From UBA3006 sp036746695 (GTDB lineage: Bacteria; Actinomycetota; Acidimicrobiia; Acidimicrobiales; Ilumatobacteraceae), in contig DAIODP010000001.1 of NCBI GenBank assembly GCA_036746695.1, positions 1,674,001 through 1,738,000 on the forward strand: a stretch of 64,000 nt of DNA. Direction: 5' to 3'. Under the pieces are notes generated by a model that saw only the letters and a program-made list of their open reading frames with translations, had not been told where the DNA came from and did not search any database. Shown one piece after another: positions 8,156 to 15,856 of the stretch (position 1 is its first letter; each line of letters starts with the position of its first letter). The position numbers and the translations under genes were made by a program.

Positions 8156-8932
8156 ATGGAGACACTCGAGGTTTTGCGCCAAGACGGCATTGTGACCGTG
8201 ACCATGAACCGCCCATCGAAAAAGAACGCGGCCAACGGCACCATGTGGGCCGAACTGAAACAGACATTCTTAGAAATCGGATCTAACCCCGACGACCGCG
8301 TGATGGTGCTGACAGGCGCAGGCGGCGAGTTTTGCAGCGGCGCCGACTTAAGCAGCGGCGACGCCCGTCGGGCCGAAACACATGCGCTGGCGTCCATGCG
8401 CAACATCACCGAGGTGTGCATGTCGCTTGCCCGCATTCCGCAACCCACCATTGCCAAGGTTCGTGGCGTTGCCGTTGGTGCGGGCTGCAACATGGCCCTC
8501 ATTTGCGACTTGGTGGTTGCCTCCGACACCGCACGCTTCTCCGAGATATTTGCCAAGCGTGGCCTGTCGCTGGACTTTGGTGGCAGCTGGGTTCTTCCAC
8601 GCCGCGTTGGCATGCATCGTGCAAAAGAGTTGGCGCTACTTGCCGAGATCATTGGTGCGCAGGAAGCCGAGCGCATTGGTCTTGTCAATCGCGTGGTGGC
8701 TGATGCCGACATCGATGCTTTCGTTGCCGACTGGGCCAAGCGCCTTGCCGCAGGCCCACCCATTGCACTTGCGCAATCGAAGCGCATGCTCAACAATTCG
8801 TCCAACGTCACGCTCGAGCAGGCACTTGAAGATGAAGGCGCCGCGCAAGCACTCAACTTCGGCACCAAAGACACCGCCGAAGCAATGGCCGCATTTCTCG
8901 AAAAGCGAGAGCCACGTTTCATTGGTAGGTAA
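8156..8932 (+). CDS. Enoyl-CoA hydratase/isomerase family protein
   Basis: 258 residues from the ATG at 8156; the frame is open much further upstream (from 7763) but only the part from METLEVLRQDGIV is crotonase-like. Typical features: LTGAGGEFCSGADLS (oxyanion-hole loop near 60), VAVGAGCNMALICDLVVAS (second oxyanion region near 105) and the C-terminal FLEKREPRF. The family hydrates or isomerises acyl-CoA thioesters, most often in fatty-acid beta-oxidation; the substrate cannot be read from sequence. Glu131-type catalytic residues were not checked against a structure. A thiolase that could act in the same pathway lies far away at 61.7 kb. Confidence 0.88.
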   Translation: METLEVLRQDGIVTVTMNRPSKKNAANGTMWAELKQTFLEIGSNPDDRVMVLTGAGGEFCSGADLSSGDARRAETHALASMRNITEVCMSLARIPQPTIAKVRGVAVGAGCNMALICDLVVASDTARFSEIFAKRGLSLDFGGSWVLPRRVGMHRAKELALLAEIIGAQEAERIGLVNRVVADADIDAFVADWAKRLAAGPPIALAQSKRMLNNSSNVTLEQALEDEGAAQALNFGTKDTAEAMAAFLEKREPRFIGR

Positions 8933-8936
8933 ACCC

Positions 8937-9671
8937 GTGGTTCGTCTTGCGTTTCGTGCATGCATCGCCGCATGCACCGCACTGTTTGTTTTGGCAGCGC
9001 CAACTGTTGTTGGTGCAACGGTGCCGCCATCAACCGATACCATCCCGTTAACCGACGAGGTGCCCGACGAGCAGGGCATTGTTGTCGACGCACCACTCGT
9101 TACGTTGCCCAACACGTTGTCGGCCGTCACCACTATCCCTACGGGTTGCGCAATACCGCCCGTGCCGCAAATGGTGTTTGCTGGCGAAATTATCAAGATT
9201 GAAGATGCAACCGCAACGTTTCGTGTCGACAAATTGTTGGCCGGCACGCCTGCCGGTTACATCACCGAAAACCTTGTTGATGTTCGGTACGGGCAGGACA
9301 CCAAGTTTTTGGATGTTGGCACCCGCTACATCGTCGGTGCTGCAAGCGACCCATTCTCGCCACTGCTCGTTTCGCGCGTGCGGCAAGATTCGCCACTATT
9401 CGGCGGCAACGCCGTCGTTGGCGTCAACGACTCGGCTGCAGTGTGCCCAAACTTTGAAGACCCAATTCGTACCTTGCGCGAAGACGGGGAGCCCATCGAT
9501 ACAGGGGTGTTGTCGCCGCTGCTGAACAACAAGTTGCTCATTGTTTTCGTGGTGTTGTTCTCGGTTGCCTTTGTGGTTGCAGGCCTGTTCGGCGTGGTGC
9601 TCTACCGCAAATCGCTTATTGGTGCCCAGCGGGGGATAAGCCGCACAAAAAAGAAAACGAAACGGCGTTAG
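8937..9671 (+). CDS. Exported, C-terminally membrane-anchored protein of unknown function
   Basis: 244 residues from the GTG at 8937, 4 bp after the preceding stop. N-terminal signal peptide (LAFRACIAACTALFVLAAP...VVGA, about 1-28), a Thr/Pro-rich segment, then a ~110-residue globular part with two cysteines (PTGCAIPP and AAVCPNFED) and a single transmembrane helix near 208-228 (LLIVFVVLFSVAFVVAGLFG) followed by a basic cytosolic tail. The topology is therefore type I with an extracellular domain. The pattern MVFAGEIIKIEDATATFRVD resembles TIMP/OB-like fragments seen in many exported actinobacterial proteins, but I cannot name a family with confidence. Confidence 0.72.
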   Translation: MVRLAFRACIAACTALFVLAAPTVVGATVPPSTDTIPLTDEVPDEQGIVVDAPLVTLPNTLSAVTTIPTGCAIPPVPQMVFAGEIIKIEDATATFRVDKLLAGTPAGYITENLVDVRYGQDTKFLDVGTRYIVGAASDPFSPLLVSRVRQDSPLFGGNAVVGVNDSAAVCPNFEDPIRTLREDGEPIDTGVLSPLLNNKLLIVFVVLFSVAFVVAGLFGVVLYRKSLIGAQRGISRTKKKTKRR

Positions 9672-9690
9672 GAAGAAAAGAAAAGTTTTT

Positions 9691-9711
9691 GTTTCCTAAA
9701 GTTCACCTAAA
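9691..9711 (+). promoter_or_regulatory. Candidate Pho box upstream of phoX
   Basis: Two adjacent direct-repeat units, GTTTCCTAAA (9691-9700) and GTTCACCTAAA (9701-9711), about 90 bp before the phoX start. The second unit resembles the GTTCACC core of actinobacterial PhoP boxes, which are built of 11-bp direct repeats. The rest of the 9672-9798 gap is AT-rich with no clear terminator. Inference from a short match. Confidence 0.45.
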
Positions 9712-9798
9712 AATCGCATCTTTTTTGCTCTAGCGAAAATCACCATTCACTTGGCTCGTTTACCTTGCGTGCAACAACCACATCAAGGGAGAACAACA

Positions 9799-11622
9799 AT
9801 GAGCGAAGAATTCAGCAATCATTCAGATAACCGCGAGTTCGAAGATGTTTTGAACACCTACATGTCGCGCCGCAAACTTATTGTTGGCAGCCTCGCAGGC
9901 GCAGCACTCACCTTTATGGGTGGCTCGGCCGCATCGGCATCAGCTTCAAAGGGTGCAGCCGTTGGCGCAAAAGTTGCAGCCAAGGCACCAAAGATCGGCT
10001 TCACCTCGATTCCGCTGCAGAACAGCGCAATGCCAACCATCGCACCGGAGTACACCTACAGCGTGCTCATCCCATGGCGCGAAAAGCTTGACGGCAGCGG
10101 CACGTCATTTGATTACGTTGGTTTCAATGCCGCGCAGCAAGAAAAGAGCATCGGTATCGGCCACGACGGCATGTGGTATTTCGGCGACGATAAGAAGGGC
10201 TTGCTCTGCATCAACCACGAATATGGCACAACACCGCACGTTATGGGCAAGAGTGTTCCAACCAGCCTGGCCGACGTTCGTCTTTCGCAAGCCGCACACG
10301 GCATGTCCGTTGTAGCTATCGAGAAGTCTGGCAAGAAGTGGAAGATTGCGAAGAGCGCCAAGAACCGTCGCATTCACGGCAACACCGTTGCCAAGATGAG
10401 CGGCCCTGCAGCAACGAGCGCGTTGCTTGTCAATGCCGCCGGCAACAAAATTCAAGGCACGCTGAACAACTGTGCAAACGGAAAGACACCATGGGGCACG
10501 TACCTCACCTGCGAGGAAAACTTCAACGGTTATTTCGGTACGACATCAAAAACATGGAAAGCAAGTGCGGAACAAGCTCGCTACGGCGTCAGTGCCGGCG
10601 GATTTGGCTATGAATGGCACAAGTTTGATCCACGATTCGACTTGGCAGACGCCTCGTACGCAAACGAAATCAACCGTTTCGGTTGGGTAGTAGAAGTGGA
10701 CCCGAACGATCCGAAATCAGCACCAATCAAGCGCACCGCATTGGGTCGCATCAAGCATGAAGGCGCCGAATTGGTCATCGGAAAAGGTGGCCGCGCAGTT
10801 GTTTACATGGGAGACGACGAGCGTTTCGACTACGTGTACAAGTTTGTTTCGCGTGCTAACTGGAAGACGATGATCAAAGAAGGCGTGAGCCCACTGGACG
10901 AAGGAACGCTATATGTTGCTCGCTTCGACGACAACGGAACTGGTGTTTGGATCGAACTGAGCCCAAAGACCGCACAGCTTTCCTCGTGGACGCTGGACAA
11001 GATTCTTGTTCACACCCGCTTGGCAGCCGACCTTGTTGGCGCAACGAAGATGGACAGGCCAGAGTGGATTGCTGGTGCGCCAACAGGCGAAATGTACGTC
11101 ACGCTCACCAACAACACGCAACGCGGCACCACCGGTAGGGCAGGTGTCGACAAGGCAAACCCAGTTGCAGCGAACACCTACGGCCACATCATTCGTTGGA
11201 AAGATGCCAACGATCACCTGGGTGGAACGTTCACGTGGGAAGTGTTTGCACTTTCCAAGGACGTCACCGACGCAGGCGGCCAAATGTTCGGTTCGCCAGA
11301 CGGCATCTGGGTAGACCCAGACAACCGCGTGTTCGTTCAGACCGACGGAGAACAACCAGGCAAGCAAAACGACCAGATGTTGGTAGCAAGCGGAGTAACG
11401 AAAGAATTCAAGCGCTTGTTCACCGGTGTGAAGGGCTCTGAAGTAACTGGCGTGACGGTGACCCCCGATCGTCGCACCATGTTTGTCAACCTGCAGCACC
11501 CTGGCGATGGAGACCCATCAATCAGCAACTTCCCAGCGGAGTACCAAGGCTTGGGCGGCCCAGTTCCACGCGACTGCACCATTGTGATCACACGCAAAAA
11601 CGGTGGAGTAATCGGAAGTTAG
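9799..11622 (+). CDS. phoX: PhoX-family alkaline phosphatase (DUF839), Tat-exported
   Basis: 607 residues; ATG at 9799 with AAGGGAGA 7 bp upstream. A Tat signal is visible: SRRKLIVGSLAGAALTFMGG, twin Arg at 24-25. The mature part has the PhoX/DUF839 signatures GIGHDGMWYF, CINHEYGTTPH, GNTVAKMSGP, GTYLTCEENFNGYFG, GRIKHEGAELV and SPDGIWVDPDNRVFVQTDG. PhoX enzymes are Ca2+/Fe3+-dependent phosphomonoesterases that release phosphate from organic esters outside the cell. They are abundant in aquatic bacteria and usually under phosphate control, in keeping with the Pho-box-like repeat upstream. The stop overlaps the rpe stop (convergent) by 4 bp. Confidence 0.9.
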   Translation: MSEEFSNHSDNREFEDVLNTYMSRRKLIVGSLAGAALTFMGGSAASASASKGAAVGAKVAAKAPKIGFTSIPLQNSAMPTIAPEYTYSVLIPWREKLDGSGTSFDYVGFNAAQQEKSIGIGHDGMWYFGDDKKGLLCINHEYGTTPHVMGKSVPTSLADVRLSQAAHGMSVVAIEKSGKKWKIAKSAKNRRIHGNTVAKMSGPAATSALLVNAAGNKIQGTLNNCANGKTPWGTYLTCEENFNGYFGTTSKTWKASAEQARYGVSAGGFGYEWHKFDPRFDLADASYANEINRFGWVVEVDPNDPKSAPIKRTALGRIKHEGAELVIGKGGRAVVYMGDDERFDYVYKFVSRANWKTMIKEGVSPLDEGTLYVARFDDNGTGVWIELSPKTAQLSSWTLDKILVHTRLAADLVGATKMDRPEWIAGAPTGEMYVTLTNNTQRGTTGRAGVDKANPVAANTYGHIIRWKDANDHLGGTFTWEVFALSKDVTDAGGQMFGSPDGIWVDPDNRVFVQTDGEQPGKQNDQMLVASGVTKEFKRLFTGVKGSEVTGVTVTPDRRTMFVNLQHPGDGDPSISNFPAEYQGLGGPVPRDCTIVITRKNGGVIGS

Positions 11623-12314
11623 CCAACAAATGCGGCTGTAGCAGCCGCACGCAATTCGCTGACAGCGTGCTTCAAACCTTTTGGTTCTTTGAACAATGCG
11701 CTGCCGGCGATGAGCACGTTGGCACCAGCCTTGGCTGCGCCAGCAATGGTCTTGTTTGAGATGCCGCCGTCAACTTCAACGTTGACGGCGTCATCCAAGC
11801 CAGCGTCACGAATCATGTTGCGCACTTCACGAATCTTTGGTTCCATCGTTTGGATGTAACTCTGGCCACCGAAGCCAGGGTTCACCGTCATGACCAACAC
11901 CATGTCGATCAAGTCGAGCACGTTGGCAATTTCACTTGCGGGCGTTGATGGGTTGAGTGCCACTGCAGCAGTTGCGCCAAGTTCGCGAATGTTGCCAAGT
12001 GTGCGATGCAGGTGAGTGCAAGCCTCGACATGCACAATCAAGCGTTGGCAGCCGGCTTCGACATAACGCTTGGCCATCACATCGGGCGTCAGCACCATCA
12101 GGTGCGCCTCAAACGGCAACTTGGTGAGCGAACGGGTTGAGGCAATGACGTCGGGGCCAAACGTGAGGTTAGGAACAAATTGTCCGTCCATCACATCCCA
12201 CTGAATGAGGTCGACACCTGCTTCGTCGAGCGCAACAACGGCTTCACCCAATTTGGAGAAATCGACGGGAAGCACCGAAGGCGCAATCTGAATTGGCAGC
12301 GTCACGACGATCAT
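11619..12314 (-). CDS. rpe: Ribulose-phosphate 3-epimerase
   Basis: 231 residues from the ATG at 12314 (MIVVTLPIQIAPSVLPVDF). Interconverts D-ribulose 5-phosphate and D-xylulose 5-phosphate in the pentose phosphate pathway. Conserved TIM-barrel motifs: IAPSVLPVDFSKLGE, DVMDGQFVPNLTFGP, FEAHLMV, MTVNPGFGGQSYI and VEVDGGISNKT, which hold the metal-binding His/Asp and catalytic Asp residues. The open frame continues upstream to 12404 without family likeness. Divergent from the methyltransferase gene at 12353 with only 38 bp between starts. Confidence 0.94.
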   Translation of the reverse strand: MIVVTLPIQIAPSVLPVDFSKLGEAVVALDEAGVDLIQWDVMDGQFVPNLTFGPDVIASTRSLTKLPFEAHLMVLTPDVMAKRYVEAGCQRLIVHVEACTHLHRTLGNIRELGATAAVALNPSTPASEIANVLDLIDMVLVMTVNPGFGGQSYIQTMEPKIREVRNMIRDAGLDDAVNVEVDGGISNKTIAGAAKAGANVLIAGSALFKEPKGLKHAVSELRAAATAAFVG

Positions 12315-12352
12315 CCTAGTTGCCCAACATTTGGCTCGTAGAGTGAGATGCA

Positions 12353-13552
12353 GTGAATAACGAGCATGTGCGTTTCGAGCGGTTGGTTGCTGGCGGAGAC
12401 GCACTTGGGCACCTGGCCGATGGCCGTGTGGTGTTTGTGCCGGGCGCGCTTCCAGGCGAGTTGGTCGACGTACAGATCACCCAAGCCAAGAAAGACTTCG
12501 CGCGTGGCGAAGTGGCCGCCATCATCGAGCCCTCTGCCCATCGTGTGACGCCCCCATGCCCAAACGTCGAGCGCGGCTGCGGCGGTTGTTCGTGGCAACA
12601 CCTTGATGTTTCGCAACACATGGATGCAAAGGTGCAGATCGTTCGTGAAGCGCTCAAGCGCACCGCAAAGATCAACGACGCCGACATCACCGTGGGCGGG
12701 CAAGTTGCCTCGGCCGGCACCCGCACCACCGTGCGCATGGCTGTCAATGCCGAAGGAAAGTTGGGCTTCCGCCGCGCCAACTCGCACGACGTCATCGACA
12801 CACCAACCTGCCTCATCGCGCATCCGCTGTTAAACAGCTTCATTGCCGACGTGCGCGTGAAGGGCGCAACCGAAGTAACGCTTCGTTGCGCAGTAGCCAC
12901 GGGCGAAATTGGCGCCTGGTTGCACAACGAAGACGGCGAAGAGGCCCAGGGAGCAACCATCACCGGCCTGCCAAAACACACCGAGATTGGCCGCATGGCA
13001 GTGGTGCACGAACACGTGCACGACGTTGCGCTGCAAGTTTCAATGTCTGCGTTTTTTCAGGCGTCTCCGCAAGCAGCAGAAATGTTGGTGTCGGCAGTAA
13101 ACGATGCAGCCGGCGAAGAAGCACTCACCGGGCAACTTGGCTTAGTTGTCGACGCATACGGCGGCGGCGGTTTGTTCACCGCAACGCTTGTCGACAACGA
13201 TGTGCCCGTCACCATTGTCGAATCAAGCCCGTCGGCTTGTGCAGATGCACGGCGCAACTTGCACGAGCACGCCGTCAACATTCAGCAAATTGCATTCGAA
13301 CAATGGAGCCCCCAGGTTGCCGGCCTCGTCATTGCCGACCCGGCCCGTAACGGCCTTGGTGCCGCTGGGGTAGAAAACCTTGCACTCACCGAAGCAAGCA
13401 AAGTGGTGCTGGTTAGTTGCGACGCGGTAGCGGGAGCACGCGATATTCGACTGCTCATGAACGCGGGCTACACCTGCGACAGCATCACGGTGCTCGACTT
13501 GTTTCCGCACACACCTCACGTTGAGGTGGTCAGTGCCTTTACACGCACTTAG
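12353..13552 (+). CDS. TrmA/RlmD-family RNA (uracil-5-)-methyltransferase
   Basis: 399 residues, GTG start. N-terminal TRAM-like segment (about 1-60), then a cysteine cluster CPNVERGCGGCSWQH (about 68-82) that fits the 4Fe-4S site of RumA-type enzymes. The C-terminal Rossmann part has a SAM loop LVVDAYGGGGLF near 263, DPARNGLG near 330 and the catalytic-Cys motif VVLVSCDAVAGARD near 352, ending in DLFPHTPHVE. These enzymes make 5-methyluridine in 23S rRNA or tRNA; which site is modified cannot be decided. The TAG stop (13550-13552) lies inside the 25-bp attachment core of the downstream element, so the gene is left intact by the insertion. Confidence 0.88.
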   Translation: MNNEHVRFERLVAGGDALGHLADGRVVFVPGALPGELVDVQITQAKKDFARGEVAAIIEPSAHRVTPPCPNVERGCGGCSWQHLDVSQHMDAKVQIVREALKRTAKINDADITVGGQVASAGTRTTVRMAVNAEGKLGFRRANSHDVIDTPTCLIAHPLLNSFIADVRVKGATEVTLRCAVATGEIGAWLHNEDGEEAQGATITGLPKHTEIGRMAVVHEHVHDVALQVSMSAFFQASPQAAEMLVSAVNDAAGEEALTGQLGLVVDAYGGGGLFTATLVDNDVPVTIVESSPSACADARRNLHEHAVNIQQIAFEQWSPQVAGLVIADPARNGLGAAGVENLALTEASKVVLVSCDAVAGARDIRLLMNAGYTCDSITVLDLFPHTPHVEVVSAFTRT

Positions 13553-13869
13553 TGCCCCCCCTCGGATTCGAACCAAAGTCAGCACGGCGCAAACCCAATA
13601 AAGATAAGTAAGCGCGCACCAAACGCGCACGGTGTTGCGGTTTCTTTATGCAAAACCAAGTTTGACCCCGACCCAAGTTGAATCTCTATCCGCGATTATT
13701 GGTGCATTATTGAAATATAGGAAAAGAAGCTTGCGGGGGCTTTGCCACGCCAAATAAAAAAACGGGCTTTGCGTATATAGAAAAGCGCGAGACGGGGGCT
13801 AGAGATGAACGCCCAAAAAATTGGTGCTTGGTAAAGAGTTGCAGGGGGCTCGGGGGCGTATCGATTGGC
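13550..13869. other. attL and left-end non-coding region of the element
   Basis: The attL core is 13550-13574: it includes the TAG stop of the methyltransferase gene and the last 22 nt of the tRNA-Lys sequence (T-arm half and acceptor 3' strand), then diverges. The remaining ~295 bp carry no convincing gene. They hold an arm-type repeat at 13610-13630, a stop codon at 13609-13611 that would end the integrase frame in the excised circle, and AT-rich sequence up to the end of the minus-strand gene at 13870. Confidence 0.8.
13610..13630 (+). repeat. Arm-type direct repeat, left copy
   Basis: A 21-bp sequence identical to 17132-17152; it contains two copies of CGCGCAC separated by CAAA. A shorter copy (ACCAAACGCGCAC) lies at 17051-17063. 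Repeats flanking the core on both ends of an element are what arm-type integrase or Xis sites look like (inference). Confidence 0.6.
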
Positions 13870-14526
13870 CTATAAAGAATCGGGATTACGGCACTTACAT
13901 CGGATTACTCCAAGCCGACCATCGGCGGGTTGAACCCAACCGGTACTTGCGCACGCATCGCATTGGGGCGTGGTTTGAAGCGCATTGCCTATAGCGCCGC
14001 TATCGAGCGCGTTGGCTTTGCGCGTTACTTGGTAAATATCTTGGTTACTTATTAGAGGTGCGGTATCAGCACCGCGCATATCGGGCATCATTCCGCGCTT
14101 ATTGCGCCATATTCCGCCCCAATCCTCATCGGTTAGGTGCGGATATTCCGCGCATAACTCATTCAACAGAACCTGCATTTGGTGTAGGTCAATAGTGCGC
14201 TTGGTGGCCGTACCTTTGCCGCCGCGGCTAACTGTTCGCACTACGCCAACCTCAGTTGCCAACCAAAGCACATCGCGCACCGCACCGACCTTGTGGCCGG
14301 TGGCATCGGCTAATTGTTCAAGTGTTGAATCGCACCAATGTCCAATCGGTTTGCCCTCACGATTTTTCTGAATCCGATCGCGATGGCCAACCTCGCCAAC
14401 AATTGAACGAAATGCGCGATGCGATACTTTATGAAGCTTTGGCGATTGCTTGTAGGCGTATTCAATAATCGCGGCGCATTGGCCTTTGGTCAAGTCTGAA
14501 ATTGCATTTTTCTTTTCGGTGGTCAT
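13870..14526 (-). CDS. Element-encoded winged-helix-like protein, possible replication or regulatory protein
   Basis: 218 residues from the ATG at 14526 (MTTEKKNAISDL). The frame is open to 14706, but that part overlaps the HTH gene and has no other in-frame start. Residues about 15-130 look like a wHTH domain: KGQCAAIIEYAYKQSPKL, STLEQLADATGHKVGAVRDV and VVRTVSRGGKG (wing). The C-terminus holds a possible metal site, CDACASTGW...RCKCR. Similar wHTH-plus-Zn proteins occur as replication initiators or regulators in actinobacterial integrative elements, but I do not recognise this one. It is the last gene at the element's left end. Confidence 0.65.
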   Translation of the reverse strand: MTTEKKNAISDLTKGQCAAIIEYAYKQSPKLHKVSHRAFRSIVGEVGHRDRIQKNREGKPIGHWCDSTLEQLADATGHKVGAVRDVLWLATEVGVVRTVSRGGKGTATKRTIDLHQMQVLLNELCAEYPHLTDEDWGGIWRNKRGMMPDMRGADTAPLISNQDIYQVTRKANALDSGAIGNALQTTPQCDACASTGWVQPADGRLGVIRCKCRNPDSL

Positions 14527-14614
14527 CGGTGTTGCATCGATTCGGTAGAGTTTGGGTAATCCGCGGAATAGCGCGCCACGGTCATCATCGGTTGGCCGTG
14601 GTGACGCGAATTCC

Positions 14615-14914
14615 TTAGATTTGGTTATTGCGCCCCAATGCGGCGCGTAGGGCGGCTGTAGAGACGACACAGCGGCGGCCACAGCGAATGACGCGCACAC
14701 CGGCAATCAATTCACCTGTGCGCTTGTGTGCGTTGTGTGCGGTTGCGGCTGAAACGCCGATGATCGCGGCCGCTTGGGTGACCGTAATCGTGATAATGCT
14801 TGGGTCATCAAGCAGATTCACGGCGCTGATTGTCGGTAATTGACCATCAAGCAAGTCAGAAACGATGGATTCGCGGCTTGCTGTGCTTTCTAGATTATTG
14901 GTGGTAGTTGTCAT
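14615..14914 (-). CDS. Helix-turn-helix protein, probable excisionase-like factor
   Basis: 99 residues. The C-terminal half reads ITVTQAAAIIGVSAATAHNA then RVIRCGRRCVVSTAALRAALG, the layout of MerR/Xis-type HTH domains (helix-turn-helix, then a basic wing and a residual strand). The first ~40 residues are Ser/Thr/Asp-rich and probably disordered. Such small proteins next to tyrosine integrases usually set the direction of recombination and repress the element's promoters. It is divergent from the gene at 15005, with an inverted repeat between them that could be its operator. Confidence 0.68.
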   Translation of the reverse strand: MTTTTNNLESTASRESIVSDLLDGQLPTISAVNLLDDPSIITITVTQAAAIIGVSAATAHNAHKRTGELIAGVRVIRCGRRCVVSTAALRAALGRNNQI

Positions 14915-14943
14915 AGAACCAATAATGCGCTACGGTGCGCTAG

Positions 14944-14965
14944 TACGCAATAGATAACTTGCGTA
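14944..14965. promoter_or_regulatory. Candidate operator in the divergent promoter region of the element
   Basis: Perfect 7-bp inverted repeat TACGCAA - 8 bp - TTGCGTA, located between two divergent element genes. Just left of it a 7-bp direct repeat TGCGCTA occurs twice with a 10-bp period (14926 and 14936). Function inferred from position. Confidence 0.4.
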
Positions 14966-15004
14966 TAAACCGATAACCGACCAATAACCCAAAGTAGGCA
15001 ACCG

Positions 15005-15856
15005 ATGGCCTCGCAACCAAGCAACACATTTCGCCACGATGGCCACGCTTACACCGTGACGATGATTGAACCAAGGTTTGGCGCATCGGGGCAACCATCA
15101 GCCGAGGCACTAAAGCGCACAATTGTTGAACGCCCCAAAGTAACCAAAGCGAATCGGGGCAAAACGGTTACGGTCACCGGATATTTCGCGCCTGCAAGGT
15201 TTGAAATCAAAGGATTTCGCCACCCAATCGAAATTGAAACGGCGCAAACCCCGATCACCGGTGCACCCCTCACAATTCAATGGATTGGCATAGGTACGCG
15301 CGGAACATTGGCCTCGATTACCGATTGGATTACGCAAGGCCAAATATCGCTAGACAATTTGCCAATGCGCAAAATCCTTATGGCGGCCATAAAGGCAAGC
15401 GCGTTTACTGCAACCACCACGGCAGTTGATGAAATTACGGAAACAATTGATTTGGGTGGCGGTAAGTCAAAAACCCTAACGATGAAAATTGGTGACGCGC
15501 CACGATTTATGAAATTTAGAAATTCGCCCGATGTTGTATTTACGCGCATCGGCGGCGAGGCAATGCAAGTAAAGAAAACCGCCAAAGCTCTTAGCGCGCC
15601 AACGCAAGTGGAAGCAATCCATCGCGCTGATGCCGCACCAATGAAATCACCGCAAGCATTGAAGCGCATTGCCGACCTATTCACCATTGCAGATCAATTG
15701 GGCAAAGTCGGCCGCGGTTATAAGCCAATTGCGGAATGGATTGAAATTCAAACCAACGGCCAACGGCCTGCAACTACCGCACAGCAAATGATCTCGATGG
15801 CACGCAAAGCCGGATACCTACCGAAAATCAAAGCAAAGAAACGGGGCACTAAATGA
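15005..15856 (+). CDS. Element-encoded accessory protein of unknown function
   Basis: 283 residues, ATG at 15005. I do not recognise the N-terminal ~200 residues, which are mixed alpha/beta with a beta-rich start (HDGHAYTVTMIEPRFG...). The last ~65 residues (IADLFTIADQLGKVGRGYKP... ending QQMISMARKAGYLPK) resemble the C-terminal helical segment of proteins found just upstream of integrases in actinobacterial integrative elements, where a similar motif reads as a degenerate HTH. The stop overlaps the integrase start (ATGA), so the two are translationally coupled. Confidence 0.68.
   Translation: MASQPSNTFRHDGHAYTVTMIEPRFGASGQPSAEALKRTIVERPKVTKANRGKTVTVTGYFAPARFEIKGFRHPIEIETAQTPITGAPLTIQWIGIGTRGTLASITDWITQGQISLDNLPMRKILMAAIKASAFTATTTAVDEITETIDLGGGKSKTLTMKIGDAPRFMKFRNSPDVVFTRIGGEAMQVKKTAKALSAPTQVEAIHRADAAPMKSPQALKRIADLFTIADQLGKVGRGYKPIAEWIEIQTNGQRPATTAQQMISMARKAGYLPKIKAKKRGTK

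Noticed and set aside
7441..9096. 551-codon open frame on the minus strand across yraN, the small zinc-ribbon gene and the enoyl-CoA hydratase
   Set aside because: Its sequence has no family likeness and is Arg/Ser/Ala-rich as expected from antisense of GC-biased coding DNA; the plus-strand and short minus-strand genes there are well supported.
9751..9798. Earlier TTG start for PhoX at 9751
   Set aside because: The ATG at 9799 has a good ribosome-binding site at the right distance and puts the Tat motif near the N-terminus.
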